Source: Lachnospiraceae bacterium UBA1683
Lineage (GTDB): Bacteria > Bacillota > Clostridia > Lachnospirales > Lachnospiraceae
Direction of reading: 5' to 3'
Assembly (NCBI GenBank): GCA_002320245.1
Contig: DCKD01000009.1
Location: 1,026-34,443, forward strand
DNA length: 33,418 nucleotides
The notes below the pieces were generated by a model that had not been told where the DNA came from, did not search any database, and saw only the letters and a list, made by a program, of their open reading frames with translations. Shown one piece after another: positions 7,762 to 15,375 of this stretch. The translations under genes were made by a program, and so were the position numbers. Position 1 is the first letter of the stretch. Every line of letters starts with the position of its first letter.

Positions 7762-8979
7762 ATGGAAATGAATTCTGCTAATGTAGAAGAAATTGTAAAA
7801 CAGGTACTGGAAAGTATGACAAAGACACCTGTTGAAGTACCGGCTGCAAAGGCGGCAGCGACAGAGAGCCAGGCGATTCCTAAAACAGCTCACGTTGCAA
7901 TGCTGACGGCGTTGGAGCATTATGATATCAAAGAATTCCCGATTCCGGAAGTCGGAGACGGTGATATTCTTGTAAAGGTTGAAGGATGTGGTGTCTGCGG
8001 AACAGACGCACATGAATTCAAGAGAGATCCGTTTGGATTGATTCCGGTAGCTCTGGGACATGAAGGAACCGGAGAAATCGTAAAAATGGGTAAAAATGTA
8101 AAAGCCGACAGCGCAGGAAAACCGTTAAAGGTTGGCGACAAGGTTGTTACATGTATGATTTTCAAAGATGATCCGGATATTGAAATGTTTGATTTGAACA
8201 AAAAGAATATCGGCGGAGCCGATGTATACGGACTTCTTCCGGACGATGACATTCATCTGAACGGATGGTTCTCAGATTACATTCTTGTCCGTGAAGGCTC
8301 TTCTATTTTCAATGTAAGTGATTTGGACCTGAAGTCCAGAATCCTGATTGAGCCATGTGCGGTATTGGTACATGCGGTAGAGAGAGCAAAGACAACAGGA
8401 ATCCTGAGATTCAACAGCAGGGTTGTTGTTCAGGGATGTGGACCGATAGGCTTGATTTGTATTGCAGTTTTGCGTACAATGGGTATAGAGAACATCGTAG
8501 CAGTTGATGGAAATCAGAAGAGACTTGATTTTGCAAAAGAGATGGGCGCAGAGAAGTCTGTGAACTTTATGGAGCACAAGGGAATTGATGCACTCACGGA
8601 GGCTGTAAAAGATGCATTCGGCGGATATGCAGCAGACTTCACATTCCAGTGTACAGGTTCACCGGTAGCACATTCCAACATCTATAAGTTCATCCGCAAT
8701 GGCGGCGGACTTTGTGAGCTTGGATTCTTCATCAACGGTGGAGATGCAACAATCAACCCACACTTTGATCTCTGCTCCAAAGAAATCACATTGGTTGGCT
8801 CATGGGTATATACACTGAGAGATTATGCAACTACATTTGATTTCCTGAAGAGAGCAAAAGCAATCGGACTTCCGATGGATAAGCTCATCACACATGAGTT
8901 CCCGTTGGAGCAGATTAATGAGGCTCACGTTACAAACCTTGAGCAAAAAGGTCTGAAAATCGCGATTGTGAATAAGTAA
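7762..8979 (+). CDS. Zinc-dependent alcohol dehydrogenase with encapsulation peptide
   Basis: A 405-residue medium-chain dehydrogenase. Catalytic zinc motifs are present (Cys79 in GVCGTD, His100-Glu101 in GHEGTG, and EPCAVLVHA), as is the Rossmann motif GCGPIG. The four-cysteine structural-zinc lobe is missing: only one cysteine occurs in that region. The first 20 residues (NVEEIVKQVLESMTK) form an amphipathic encapsulation helix, joined by an Ala/Pro/Thr linker. It probably reduces propionaldehyde to 1-propanol, or lactaldehyde to propanediol, inside the shell, regenerating NAD+ for PduP. GGAGGGTG at 7749-7756 supports the start at 7762 over the ATG at 7747. The precise substrate is inference. 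Confidence 0.85.
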   Translation: MEMNSANVEEIVKQVLESMTKTPVEVPAAKAAATESQAIPKTAHVAMLTALEHYDIKEFPIPEVGDGDILVKVEGCGVCGTDAHEFKRDPFGLIPVALGHEGTGEIVKMGKNVKADSAGKPLKVGDKVVTCMIFKDDPDIEMFDLNKKNIGGADVYGLLPDDDIHLNGWFSDYILVREGSSIFNVSDLDLKSRILIEPCAVLVHAVERAKTTGILRFNSRVVVQGCGPIGLICIAVLRTMGIENIVAVDGNQKRLDFAKEMGAEKSVNFMEHKGIDALTEAVKDAFGGYAADFTFQCTGSPVAHSNIYKFIRNGGGLCELGFFINGGDATINPHFDLCSKEITLVGSWVYTLRDYATTFDFLKRAKAIGLPMDKLITHEFPLEQINEAHVTNLEQKGLKIAIVNK

Positions 8980-9005
8980 AAACTGCCCATTAAAGGAGAA
9001 ACGAT

Positions 9006-9350
9006 ATGGGAGAAGCAGTAGGAATGTTGGAAGTATTCGGGCTGGCTACCGCATTTGCGGCTGCGGATGCAGGCTGCAAGGCAGGCAATGTACGGCTTGA
9101 GACTTTCGATAAGAATAAACCGGCGAATGCAGACGAATTACCTGTACCACTGATTGTGATGATTAAATTTCGCGGAAGCGTATCCGATGTTCAGGCAGCA
9201 TTAGACGCAGCGAAAATAAGAGCAAATGAACTTGCAGGAGTTGTAGCTGAATATGAGATTGCAAGACCGACAGAGGATACAGAGAAGATGCTGAAGTTAA
9301 GCGGTTTAGACAAAGGAAAACCAAACAAAATATTTATTGAAGAAGTTTAG
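9006..9350 (+). CDS. Microcompartment shell protein, BMC-H (divergent)
   Basis: A 114-residue single BMC domain protein (GMLEVFGLATAFAAADAGCKAG at the N-terminal helix). It is longer than the usual 90-95 residues. The pore-region loop, which in PduA-type proteins reads KIGSG, is replaced by an insertion (NKPANADELPVP), and the C-terminus has a short extra tail ending IFIEEV. It is probably a hexamer with a distinct central pore. It is the first of four consecutive shell genes and has its own ribosome site (AAAGGAGAAACG). Confidence 0.88.
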   Translation: MGEAVGMLEVFGLATAFAAADAGCKAGNVRLETFDKNKPANADELPVPLIVMIKFRGSVSDVQAALDAAKIRANELAGVVAEYEIARPTEDTEKMLKLSGLDKGKPNKIFIEEV

Positions 9351-9362
9351 GAGGAAATAATA

Positions 9363-9644
9363 ATGGCAATGGCACAGCAGGCATTAGGAATGGTAGAAAC
9401 AAGAGGACTTACAGCAGCAATCGAGGCTGCAGATGCAATGACAAAAGCAGCAGAGGTCACTCTGGTAGGAACAGAGAAAATCGGTTCCGGACTGGTAACA
9501 GTTATGGTACGCGGAGATGTAGGAGCAGTCAAGGCAGCAGTCGAGACTGGTGCAGACGCAGCAGGAAGACTTGGAGAATTAGTAGCTACACACGTAATTC
9601 CAAGACCACACAACGACGTAGAAAAAATCCTTCCTACAGTATAA
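9363..9644 (+). CDS. pduA: Microcompartment shell protein, PduA/PduJ-like BMC-H
   Basis: A 93-residue canonical BMC-H hexamer subunit. Landmarks are ALGMVETRGL, the pore motif KIGSGL as in PduA, MVRGDVGAVKAAVE and HVIPRPH. It is likely a major shell-facet component and a propanediol conduit. It follows GGAGGAAATAATA. A second ATG two codons in is also possible. By eye it differs from the core of the protein at 10092-10370 at only about 14 of 91 aligned residues, so the two come from a recent duplication. Confidence 0.93.
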   Translation: MAMAQQALGMVETRGLTAAIEAADAMTKAAEVTLVGTEKIGSGLVTVMVRGDVGAVKAAVETGADAAGRLGELVATHVIPRPHNDVEKILPTV

Positions 9645-9666
9645 GGAAAAGTAAAGGAGCAGTCTC

Positions 9667-9951
9667 ATGGGACAGGCGTATGGATTTTTTGAAATCCCGA
9701 GTGTGACGGCAGCGGTGGTTGCAATTGATATTATGTGCAAGACAGCCGAAGTTGAGCTGGTTACATGGGAAAAAAAATTAGGTGGAAGACTTGTTACGAT
9801 TATCATCCGCGGGGATGTATCCGCGGTGACGCAGGCCATTGAAACTGCCGCGGCAAACGGAATTAAAAAGCCGGTTGCTCATGTGGTGATTGCAAGTCCC
9901 CATGAAGAGATTCTCAAGTTGGTTAACAACAGTGCGAATCGAGTTGGTTAA
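9667..9951 (+). CDS. Microcompartment shell protein, BMC-H
   Basis: A 94-residue BMC-H protein with AYGFFEIPSV at the N-terminus, Cys24 in IDIMCKTAEV, pore loop KKLGGRL, IIRGDVSAV and HVVIASPHEEI. The pore sequence differs from both neighbours (LGGR in place of IGSG), so it would present another opening. Its ribosome binding site is AAAGGAGCAGTCTC. It sits between the two near-identical PduA-like paralogues. Confidence 0.9.
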   Translation: MGQAYGFFEIPSVTAAVVAIDIMCKTAEVELVTWEKKLGGRLVTIIIRGDVSAVTQAIETAAANGIKKPVAHVVIASPHEEILKLVNNSANRVG

Positions 9952-9965
9952 GGAGGGCAGTTACT

Positions 9966-10370
9966 ATGGCAGAAGAGAAAAAGCCGGCAACAACTGCGAA
10001 AGCACCGGCGAAAACTGTACAACGGGTAAGAAAAACGGCGCAGAAAGCAGTAAAAGAAGAAAAAACAACGATTCAGAAGGAGGAAAAAAGAATGTCACAG
10101 GAAGCATTAGGAATGGTTGAAACAAGAGGTTTGGTAGCATCAATCGAGGCAGCAGATACAATGCTCAAAGCTGCAAACGTAGTATTAGTAGGAACAGAGA
10201 AGATTGGTTCCGGACTGGTAACAGTTATGGTTCGCGGAGACGTAGGGGCTGTTAAATCAGCAGTTGAGTCTGGTGCAGAGGCAGCAGGAAGACTTGGAGA
10301 GTTAGTAGCTACTCATGTAATCCCAAGACCACATACAGATGTAGAAAAAATTCTTCCGGCAATCAAATAA
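9966..10370 (+). CDS. PduA-like shell protein with Lys/Ala-rich N-terminal tail and an internal start
   Basis: A 134-residue protein: a 42-residue Lys/Ala/Thr/Glu-rich, probably disordered tail followed by a canonical BMC-H domain with pore motif KIGSGL. Translation has two well-supported starts. ATG 9966 follows AAGGAGGGC. The in-frame ATG 10092 (residue 43) follows AAGGAGGAAAAAAG, which doubles as codons for the end of the tail. The short form (92 residues) would match the 9363-9644 paralogue. The gene may thus give tailed and untailed hexamer subunits. The tail's function is unknown; a basic tail could face the cytoplasm or bind cargo or nucleic acid. Confidence 0.88.
   Translation: MAEEKKPATTAKAPAKTVQRVRKTAQKAVKEEKTTIQKEEKRMSQEALGMVETRGLVASIEAADTMLKAANVVLVGTEKIGSGLVTVMVRGDVGAVKSAVESGAEAAGRLGELVATHVIPRPHTDVEKILPAIK
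10092..10094 (+). promoter_or_regulatory. Internal translation start in the tailed shell gene
   Basis: In-frame ATG preceded by AAGGAGG at 10077-10083, as strong as any ribosome site in the operon. The product from here, beginning MSQEALGMVE, aligns end to end with the neighbouring PduA-like shell protein. Confidence 0.6.
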
Positions 10371-10393
10371 TAAAATTGCGGCAGAGGGTGGCA

Positions 10394-10424
10394 CAGCCTT
10401 ACGGTTTCCGAAACTGTAAGGCTG
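10394..10424 (+). other. Strong intra-operon RNA hairpin
   Basis: A 14-bp stem with one G-U pair (CAGCCTTACGGTTT / AAACTGTAAGGCTG) and a CCG loop lies in the 123-base gap between the tailed shell gene and pduL. It is not followed by a T tract, so it is not a standard terminator. It is well placed to protect the 3' end of the shell transcript or act as a processing site, lowering expression of the downstream genes relative to the shell genes. A second weaker fold (TTTCC/GGAAA) follows at about 10436-10458. Confidence 0.65.
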
Positions 10425-10493
10425 CGGTATCATTTCCGTTTCCGGAATATTTCGGGAAAGAGGGAAATCTGCATTATAACGAGGAGAATTGTT

Positions 10494-11141
10494 ATGGACA
10501 ATAATAATGTGGCATTAATTACAAGAATGGTACTGGAAGCAATCGAACAGCAGAAGGGTTCCGAAGAGGACGGATATCTGGTTCCGGTCGGCGTGTCTGC
10601 AAGACATATTCATCTGACACAGGAACATGTAGAAACTTTGTTCGGAGAAGGCTACCAGCTTACAAAAAGAAAAGAGCTGATGGGAGGACAGTTTGCCTCA
10701 AACGAGACAGTTACGATTGTCGGACTCAAGCTCAGGGCAATTGAAAACGTCAGAATCCTGGGACCAGTCAGAAGTAAATCTCAGGTGGAGATTTCTGCGA
10801 CGGATGCGATTCGGCTTGGAGTGAAAGCTCCAATCAGAGAGTCCGGTAATGTTGCAGGATCTGCTGCAGTTGCTGTAGTCGGACCGAAAGGTGTGATTTA
10901 CTTAAACGAAGGATGTATCATCGCGAAGAGACACATTCACATGTCACCGAAAGATGCCATGGCAGCAGGAGTACATGACGGAGATGTCGTATCAGTCAAA
11001 GCAGACAATGAAAGGGGTACGGTATTCAATCATGTACAGATTCGTGTAGATGACAGCTTTACACTTGAGATGCATATCGATACAGACGAGGCGAATGCAG
11101 CGAAAATTGCGACAGGAGATACGGTAAGAATCATGAAGTAG
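10494..11141 (+). CDS. pduL: Phosphotransacylase PduL
   Basis: A 215-residue PduL-type phosphate propanoyltransferase, converting propionyl-CoA to propionyl phosphate and recycling CoA inside the compartment. The two PTAC-type repeats are visible with metal-binding histidines in ARHIHLT and KRHIHMSP. An N-terminal helix (NVALITRMVLEAIEQQ) and a short linker act as encapsulation peptide. The ribosome binding site is GAGGAG at 10481-10486. The kinase that would form propionate is not in this window. Confidence 0.93.
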   Translation: MDNNNVALITRMVLEAIEQQKGSEEDGYLVPVGVSARHIHLTQEHVETLFGEGYQLTKRKELMGGQFASNETVTIVGLKLRAIENVRILGPVRSKSQVEISATDAIRLGVKAPIRESGNVAGSAAVAVVGPKGVIYLNEGCIIAKRHIHMSPKDAMAAGVHDGDVVSVKADNERGTVFNHVQIRVDDSFTLEMHIDTDEANAAKIATGDTVRIMK

Positions 11142-11164
11142 TACCGTCGCAAGAGGAGGAAATT

Positions 11165-11431
11165 ATGCTGATAGGAAAAGTTGTAGGCAGTGTTGTTTCA
11201 ACACGGAAAAGTGAAAATTTAGTCGGAAATAAATTTATGATTGTAGATGTGTTGGAGCATATGCAGACCGGAGCGAGACAATTAATTGCAATCGACAAGA
11301 TTGGCGCAGGTATCGGGGAATATGTGCTGGTAGCACAGGGAAGCGCGGCCAGAGTCGGAACCGGAATGAAAGACGCACCTATCGATGCTGCAATCGTTGG
11401 AATTATTGACGATGGAACAGGACTGGAGTAG
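11165..11431 (+). CDS. eutN: Vertex shell protein EutN/CcmL (BMC-P)
   Basis: An 88-residue pentameric vertex protein. The family pattern is complete: MLIGKVVGSVVSTRK, LIAIDKIGAGIGEYVLVAQGSAAR, and DAAIVGIIDD. It caps the twelve vertices of the polyhedral shell. GAGGAGG precedes the start. It is the only pentamer gene in the locus. Confidence 0.95.
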   Translation: MLIGKVVGSVVSTRKSENLVGNKFMIVDVLEHMQTGARQLIAIDKIGAGIGEYVLVAQGSAARVGTGMKDAPIDAAIVGIIDDGTGLE

Positions 11432-11438
11432 TGAAATT

Positions 11439-12782
11439 ATGGATATGAAAGAATTAAGCAACATATTGCAACAAAATGGTATTGTTGGTGCAGGTGGTGC
11501 GGGATTCCCTACATATGCAAAGTTGAATGAAAATGCTGAGACGCTTATTCTGAACTGTGCAGAATGCGAGCCGCTACTGAGATTACATAGACAGTTACTT
11601 GAAAAATACGCACAGGAGATTGTAGAGACATTCCATTTGATTGGACAGGCAGTCGGTGCAAAAGAACTGGTAATTGGAATCAAAAAAGCATACACAAAGA
11701 CAATCGATGCACTGAACGGTGTCATCGGTGCTTACCCGGAAGTAAGACTGGGGCTGCTGGATGAAGTATATCCTGCAGGTGATGAGGTTGTTTTGATTTA
11801 TGAAGTAACAAAGAAAGTGGTTAGGCCGGGTGGACTTCCGATTGAACAGGGAGTTGCCGTATTCAATGTAGAGACCGTATATAACGCATACAGAGCAATC
11901 AATCAGAGTACTCCGGTTGTAGATAAGCTGGTATCGGTTGTTGCCGAGGTGGATCACCCGGTAACGGTCCGTGTACCGATTGGAACTACAATCGAAGATA
12001 CAGTCAGGCTTGCAGGAAATATCACGACGAAGAATCCGGTATATTTCATTGGAGGACCAATGATGGGATTCATCGGAAGCGGTCCACAGCCTGTGACAAA
12101 GACAACAAACGCTGTACTTGTTCTTCCGGAAGAGCATTTAATTATTCAGAAGAAGAGAAAGAAGACATCTATTGACCTGAAACGCGCGGCTGCATGCTGC
12201 TGTCAGTGTTCAATGTGTACGGATTTATGTCCGAGAAACAGACTCGGCCATCCAATTCAGCCGCATTTGTTTATGCGTGCTGCAACATGTAAGGACATTC
12301 AGGAGCCGAACATTTTTGTAAATACAATGTTCTGTTCATCCTGTGGCCTGTGTGAGATGTACTCCTGTATGCAGGGATTATCTCCGAGGACACTGATGGC
12401 AGAGTATAAGGCAGGTTTGAGGGCAAATGGACTGAGACCTCCGAAGGTAGAAGCCGCACCGGTTGGACCGGAGCGTGAATACCGTAAGGTTCCGATGGAA
12501 CGTCTGATGGCAAGACTGGATTTGACAAAGTATAACAAAGAGGCTCCGCTGGATGAATCTGTTGTCCCGGTAGGAAAAGTAAAAATTATGCTCAGTCAGC
12601 ACATTGGAGCACCTGCTCAGGCGGTTGTGAAACAGGGCGAAAAAGTGACAAAGGGACAGATGATTGCAGAGCCGGCAAAGGGATTGAGCGTTGGAATCCA
12701 TGCATCAATCGACGGAACAGTAAGCGAAGTTACTGACAAATATGTAATCATAGAAACTCAGGAAGGACGTGCAGGTAAATGA
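11439..12782 (+). CDS. pduS: PduS-type cobalamin-reductase-like flavoprotein (RnfC family)
   Basis: A 447-residue RnfC-like electron-transfer protein. The N-terminal GAGGAGFPTYAKL and NCAECEPLL motifs bind FMN/NADH in this family. Two [4Fe-4S] motifs follow: CCQCSMCTDLCP and CSSCGLCEMYSC. In B12 pathways PduS reduces cobalamin; here, with no B12 enzyme, it more likely moves electrons across the shell with the PduT-like protein, or helps recycle NADH. I place the start at ATG 11439, just after the eutN stop. Earlier in-frame starts lie inside eutN and would add up to 18 unusual residues. Confidence 0.9.
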   Translation: MDMKELSNILQQNGIVGAGGAGFPTYAKLNENAETLILNCAECEPLLRLHRQLLEKYAQEIVETFHLIGQAVGAKELVIGIKKAYTKTIDALNGVIGAYPEVRLGLLDEVYPAGDEVVLIYEVTKKVVRPGGLPIEQGVAVFNVETVYNAYRAINQSTPVVDKLVSVVAEVDHPVTVRVPIGTTIEDTVRLAGNITTKNPVYFIGGPMMGFIGSGPQPVTKTTNAVLVLPEEHLIIQKKRKKTSIDLKRAAACCCQCSMCTDLCPRNRLGHPIQPHLFMRAATCKDIQEPNIFVNTMFCSSCGLCEMYSCMQGLSPRTLMAEYKAGLRANGLRPPKVEAAPVGPEREYRKVPMERLMARLDLTKYNKEAPLDESVVPVGKVKIMLSQHIGAPAQAVVKQGEKVTKGQMIAEPAKGLSVGIHASIDGTVSEVTDKYVIIETQEGRAGK

Positions 12783-13327
12783 GTAAGGCAATTGGAATGG
12801 TAGAATATAAGACTGTTTCAGCAGGTGTTGTAGCGGCAGATGCTATGGTAAAAACCTCTGAAATCAGTATCATTGAAGCACAGACCGTATGTCCGGGAAA
12901 ATATATCGTAATCATTTCAGGGGATTTGAGTGCTGTGAATGCAGCGGTAGAGAATGCGAAGACACTGCATGGAACACACTTAATCAACAGTTTTGTACTC
13001 GGTAACCCACACGAATCCATTTTCCCAGCTATCTATGGCGCTACAGCGATTGAAGATGTATCAGCGCTCGGTATCATGGAGACATATGACGCTACTTCTA
13101 TCATCGTAGCAGCAGATGAGGCTGCTAAAACTGCCATTGTAGATTTGGTAGAACTTAGAATCGCAAGAGGTATGTGCGGAAAATCATACCTGATGCTGAC
13201 GGGTGAAGTAGCAGCGGTAGAAGCAGCAATTGAACGTGCAAAGAGTGTCGTAGCAGAGGACGGTATGTATCTTGATTCTTCTGTTATTGCACATCCGGAT
13301 GCACAGATTCGTGACGCAATCCTTTAA
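12779..13327 (+). CDS. pduT: PduT-like tandem-domain shell protein (BMC-T)
   Basis: A 182-residue protein with two BMC domains (about 1-90 and 96-182) that would form a pseudohexameric trimer. Cys38 in TVCPGKY occupies the position that ligates the pore [4Fe-4S] cluster in Citrobacter PduT. A second cysteine, Cys133 in GMCGKSY, falls at the equivalent place in the second domain. This is consistent with an electron conduit docking with PduS, whose gene overlaps it by 4 bases (ATGA). No separate ribosome site is seen, so translation is probably coupled. Confidence 0.92.
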   Translation: MSKAIGMVEYKTVSAGVVAADAMVKTSEISIIEAQTVCPGKYIVIISGDLSAVNAAVENAKTLHGTHLINSFVLGNPHESIFPAIYGATAIEDVSALGIMETYDATSIIVAADEAAKTAIVDLVELRIARGMCGKSYLMLTGEVAAVEAAIERAKSVVAEDGMYLDSSVIAHPDAQIRDAIL

Positions 13328-13368
13328 GGAGGACTTTCGCACGCAGAACATGACTGGGAGGCAATAAA

Positions 13369-14133
13369 ATGCTTGCAATAGAAAGACGAAATGCAATTTT
13401 AGAAAAACTGCAGGCCGAGCGGCGGGTAGTTGTGAGCGAGTTGAGTCAGTCTTATGGCGTGTCAGAAGAGACAATCCGACGGGATCTCGAAAAACTGGAA
13501 AATGACGGATTGGCAATTAAAAGTTATGGCGGTGCGGTAATTAACGAGAATGCAAATGTAGATTTGCCGTTTAATGTAAGAAAAAACAGGAATGTGGTTG
13601 GAAAACAGAAAATCGCAGAACTGGTTTGTTCCGTGGTAAAGGACGGCTCCACAATTATGTTGGATGCAAGCTCCACGGCCGTATATATCGCAAAGGCTTT
13701 AAAAGAAAAGAAAAATCTTACACTGATTACCAACTCGATTGAGATCCTGCTGGAAATGTTCGATGCTCCGAATATTTCGGTTCTGTCTACAGGTGGTGCA
13801 ATGAGGGAAGGCTCCTTCGCACTGGTCGGGCCACAGACGGATAAGATGCTGAATTCTTATCATGTAGATAAGACAATTATCTCAGTGAAAGGTTTCGACC
13901 TGGAGGCAGGGCTGACAGATTCGGATGAACTGCATGCCAACAATAAAAAGACGATGCTGAAGGCGGCGAGAGAAAAGATTCTTGCAGTTGACAGCTCAAA
14001 ATTTGGAAAAACAGCATTCACAGCCGTTGGGATGTTGGAGGATATTACCACCGTTATTACCGATGAAAAACCGGATGAGGTATGGCTGCAGGCATTTAAA
14101 GAGTCCGGGATTGAATGTATTTATCCCGAATAG
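13369..14133 (+). CDS. DeoR-family transcriptional regulator
   Basis: A 254-residue DeoR/GlpR-type regulator. The N-terminal winged helix-turn-helix has VVVSELSQSYGVSEETIRRD, followed by the sugar-phosphate-binding domain (IMLDASSTAVYIAKAL, LITNSIEILLEM, ISVKGFDLEAGLTDSDE). These proteins usually repress until a phosphorylated sugar binds, here plausibly fuculose-1-phosphate or DHAP. It lies in the microcompartment operon, so it could feed back on the 641-669 promoter. Its operator is not identified. Confidence 0.88.
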   Translation: MLAIERRNAILEKLQAERRVVVSELSQSYGVSEETIRRDLEKLENDGLAIKSYGGAVINENANVDLPFNVRKNRNVVGKQKIAELVCSVVKDGSTIMLDASSTAVYIAKALKEKKNLTLITNSIEILLEMFDAPNISVLSTGGAMREGSFALVGPQTDKMLNSYHVDKTIISVKGFDLEAGLTDSDELHANNKKTMLKAAREKILAVDSSKFGKTAFTAVGMLEDITTVITDEKPDEVWLQAFKESGIECIYPE

Positions 14134-14145
14134 AGGAAGGATACT

Positions 14146-15291
14146 ATGAAAAGCTTTGATATTAAGACAAAAATATATTTTGGGGATCAGGCACTGGACC
14201 GTCTGGCAGAGATTCCGTATGATAAAGTACTGGTAATCACAGACCCGTTCATGGCAAAAAGCAGCATGATTCATCTCGTAACAGACCCGCTGGAACGCGG
14301 ACACAAAAAGTTTGAGATTTTTAAGGATGTCGTGCCGGATCCACCGATTGAGAAGATATCTGAAGGCGTCAAAAAGATGCTGGAGTATAGACCAGATGTA
14401 ATTGTTGCGGTCGGAGGCGGTTCCGCGATTGATTCCTCAAAGTCAATCCGCGAATTTGCACTTCGGGTAGACCATTATTCTGATGTCGGATTGATTGCAA
14501 TTCCGACAACGAGCGGAACCGGTTCCGAGGTGACTTCGTTTGCCGTGGTATCTGATCCAAAAGAAAAAATGAAATATCCGCTTGTGTCCAGAGATTTAAC
14601 GCCGGACGAGGCAATTCTGGATGCGGAACTCGTAAAGAGCGTGCCTCCGGCTATTACAGCCGATACAGGTATGGACGTATTTACCCATGCGCTTGAGGCG
14701 TGTGTAAGTACAAATAAAAGTGACTTTTCCAACGCGCTGGCAGAGAAGGCGATTGAAATATGCGGCGTGTTCCTGCTCAGAGCGTATCTGGACGGGAACG
14801 ACACTCACGCAAGGCAGAAGATGCATTCCGCATCCTGTCTGGCAGGACTGGCATTCAACTCTGCATCGCTTGGATTGAATCACGGTATGGCTCACCAGCT
14901 TGGAGCGACATTCCATATCCCTCATGGACGTGCGAATGCAATGCTGCTCCCGCATATCATTGAGTTTAACAGTGATATCAATAAGCACAGCAAGAGCCAG
15001 AAAGAATATCTGCCGGCCGTAAAGCGTTATGCAACAGTCGCACAGATACTTGGGCTGAGCAGTTATAACAAGATTATGACCGTCCGCTCCCTTGTGAACT
15101 GGGTACAGTTCATGCTCAAAGAAATGGATATTCCGCTGTCAATTTCACAGATGGGAATCATTTCCAAAGAAGAATATTTTGATGCAGTCGACCGTATGGC
15201 GGACGCTGCGTTGGCAGATGCATGTACAGCTACGAATCCCCGTGTGCCGAACAAGGAAGATGTAGTAAAAATGTATGAGAAGTTATGGTAA
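14146..15291 (+). CDS. Iron-containing alcohol dehydrogenase (lactaldehyde reductase or 1-propanol dehydrogenase)
   Basis: A 381-residue group III metal-dependent alcohol dehydrogenase of the FucO/PduQ/EutG kind. Visible motifs are GGGSAIDSSKSI (NAD binding), PTTSGTGSEVTSFAV, and the metal ligand region TGMDVFTHALEA, LNHGMAHQLG, HIPHGRANA. It has no N-terminal helix extension, unlike the zinc enzyme of this operon, so it may work in the cytoplasm or bind the shell as PduQ does. It could reduce lactaldehyde to 1,2-propanediol or propionaldehyde to propanol. The sequence does not decide. It is the last gene before the operon terminator. Confidence 0.88.
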   Translation: MKSFDIKTKIYFGDQALDRLAEIPYDKVLVITDPFMAKSSMIHLVTDPLERGHKKFEIFKDVVPDPPIEKISEGVKKMLEYRPDVIVAVGGGSAIDSSKSIREFALRVDHYSDVGLIAIPTTSGTGSEVTSFAVVSDPKEKMKYPLVSRDLTPDEAILDAELVKSVPPAITADTGMDVFTHALEACVSTNKSDFSNALAEKAIEICGVFLLRAYLDGNDTHARQKMHSASCLAGLAFNSASLGLNHGMAHQLGATFHIPHGRANAMLLPHIIEFNSDINKHSKSQKEYLPAVKRYATVAQILGLSSYNKIMTVRSLVNWVQFMLKEMDIPLSISQMGIISKEEYFDAVDRMADAALADACTATNPRVPNKEDVVKMYEKLW

Positions 15292-15313
15292 TGAAAGATT
15301 GAAATGTAAAGAG

Positions 15314-15352
15314 TCGGGACAAAACAGCAGGTATGTGTTTTGTCCCGATTTT
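15314..15352 (+). terminator. Intrinsic terminator of the microcompartment operon
   Basis: A perfect 13-bp stem (TCGGGACAAAACA / TGTTTTGTCCCGA) with a 9-base loop is followed by TTTT. It lies 22 bases past the iron alcohol dehydrogenase stop and ends the plus-strand operon before the convergent AraC gene. It may also act on the minus strand. Confidence 0.85.
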
Positions 15353-15375
15353 CGGTTGCCATGTATGCCAATGCA

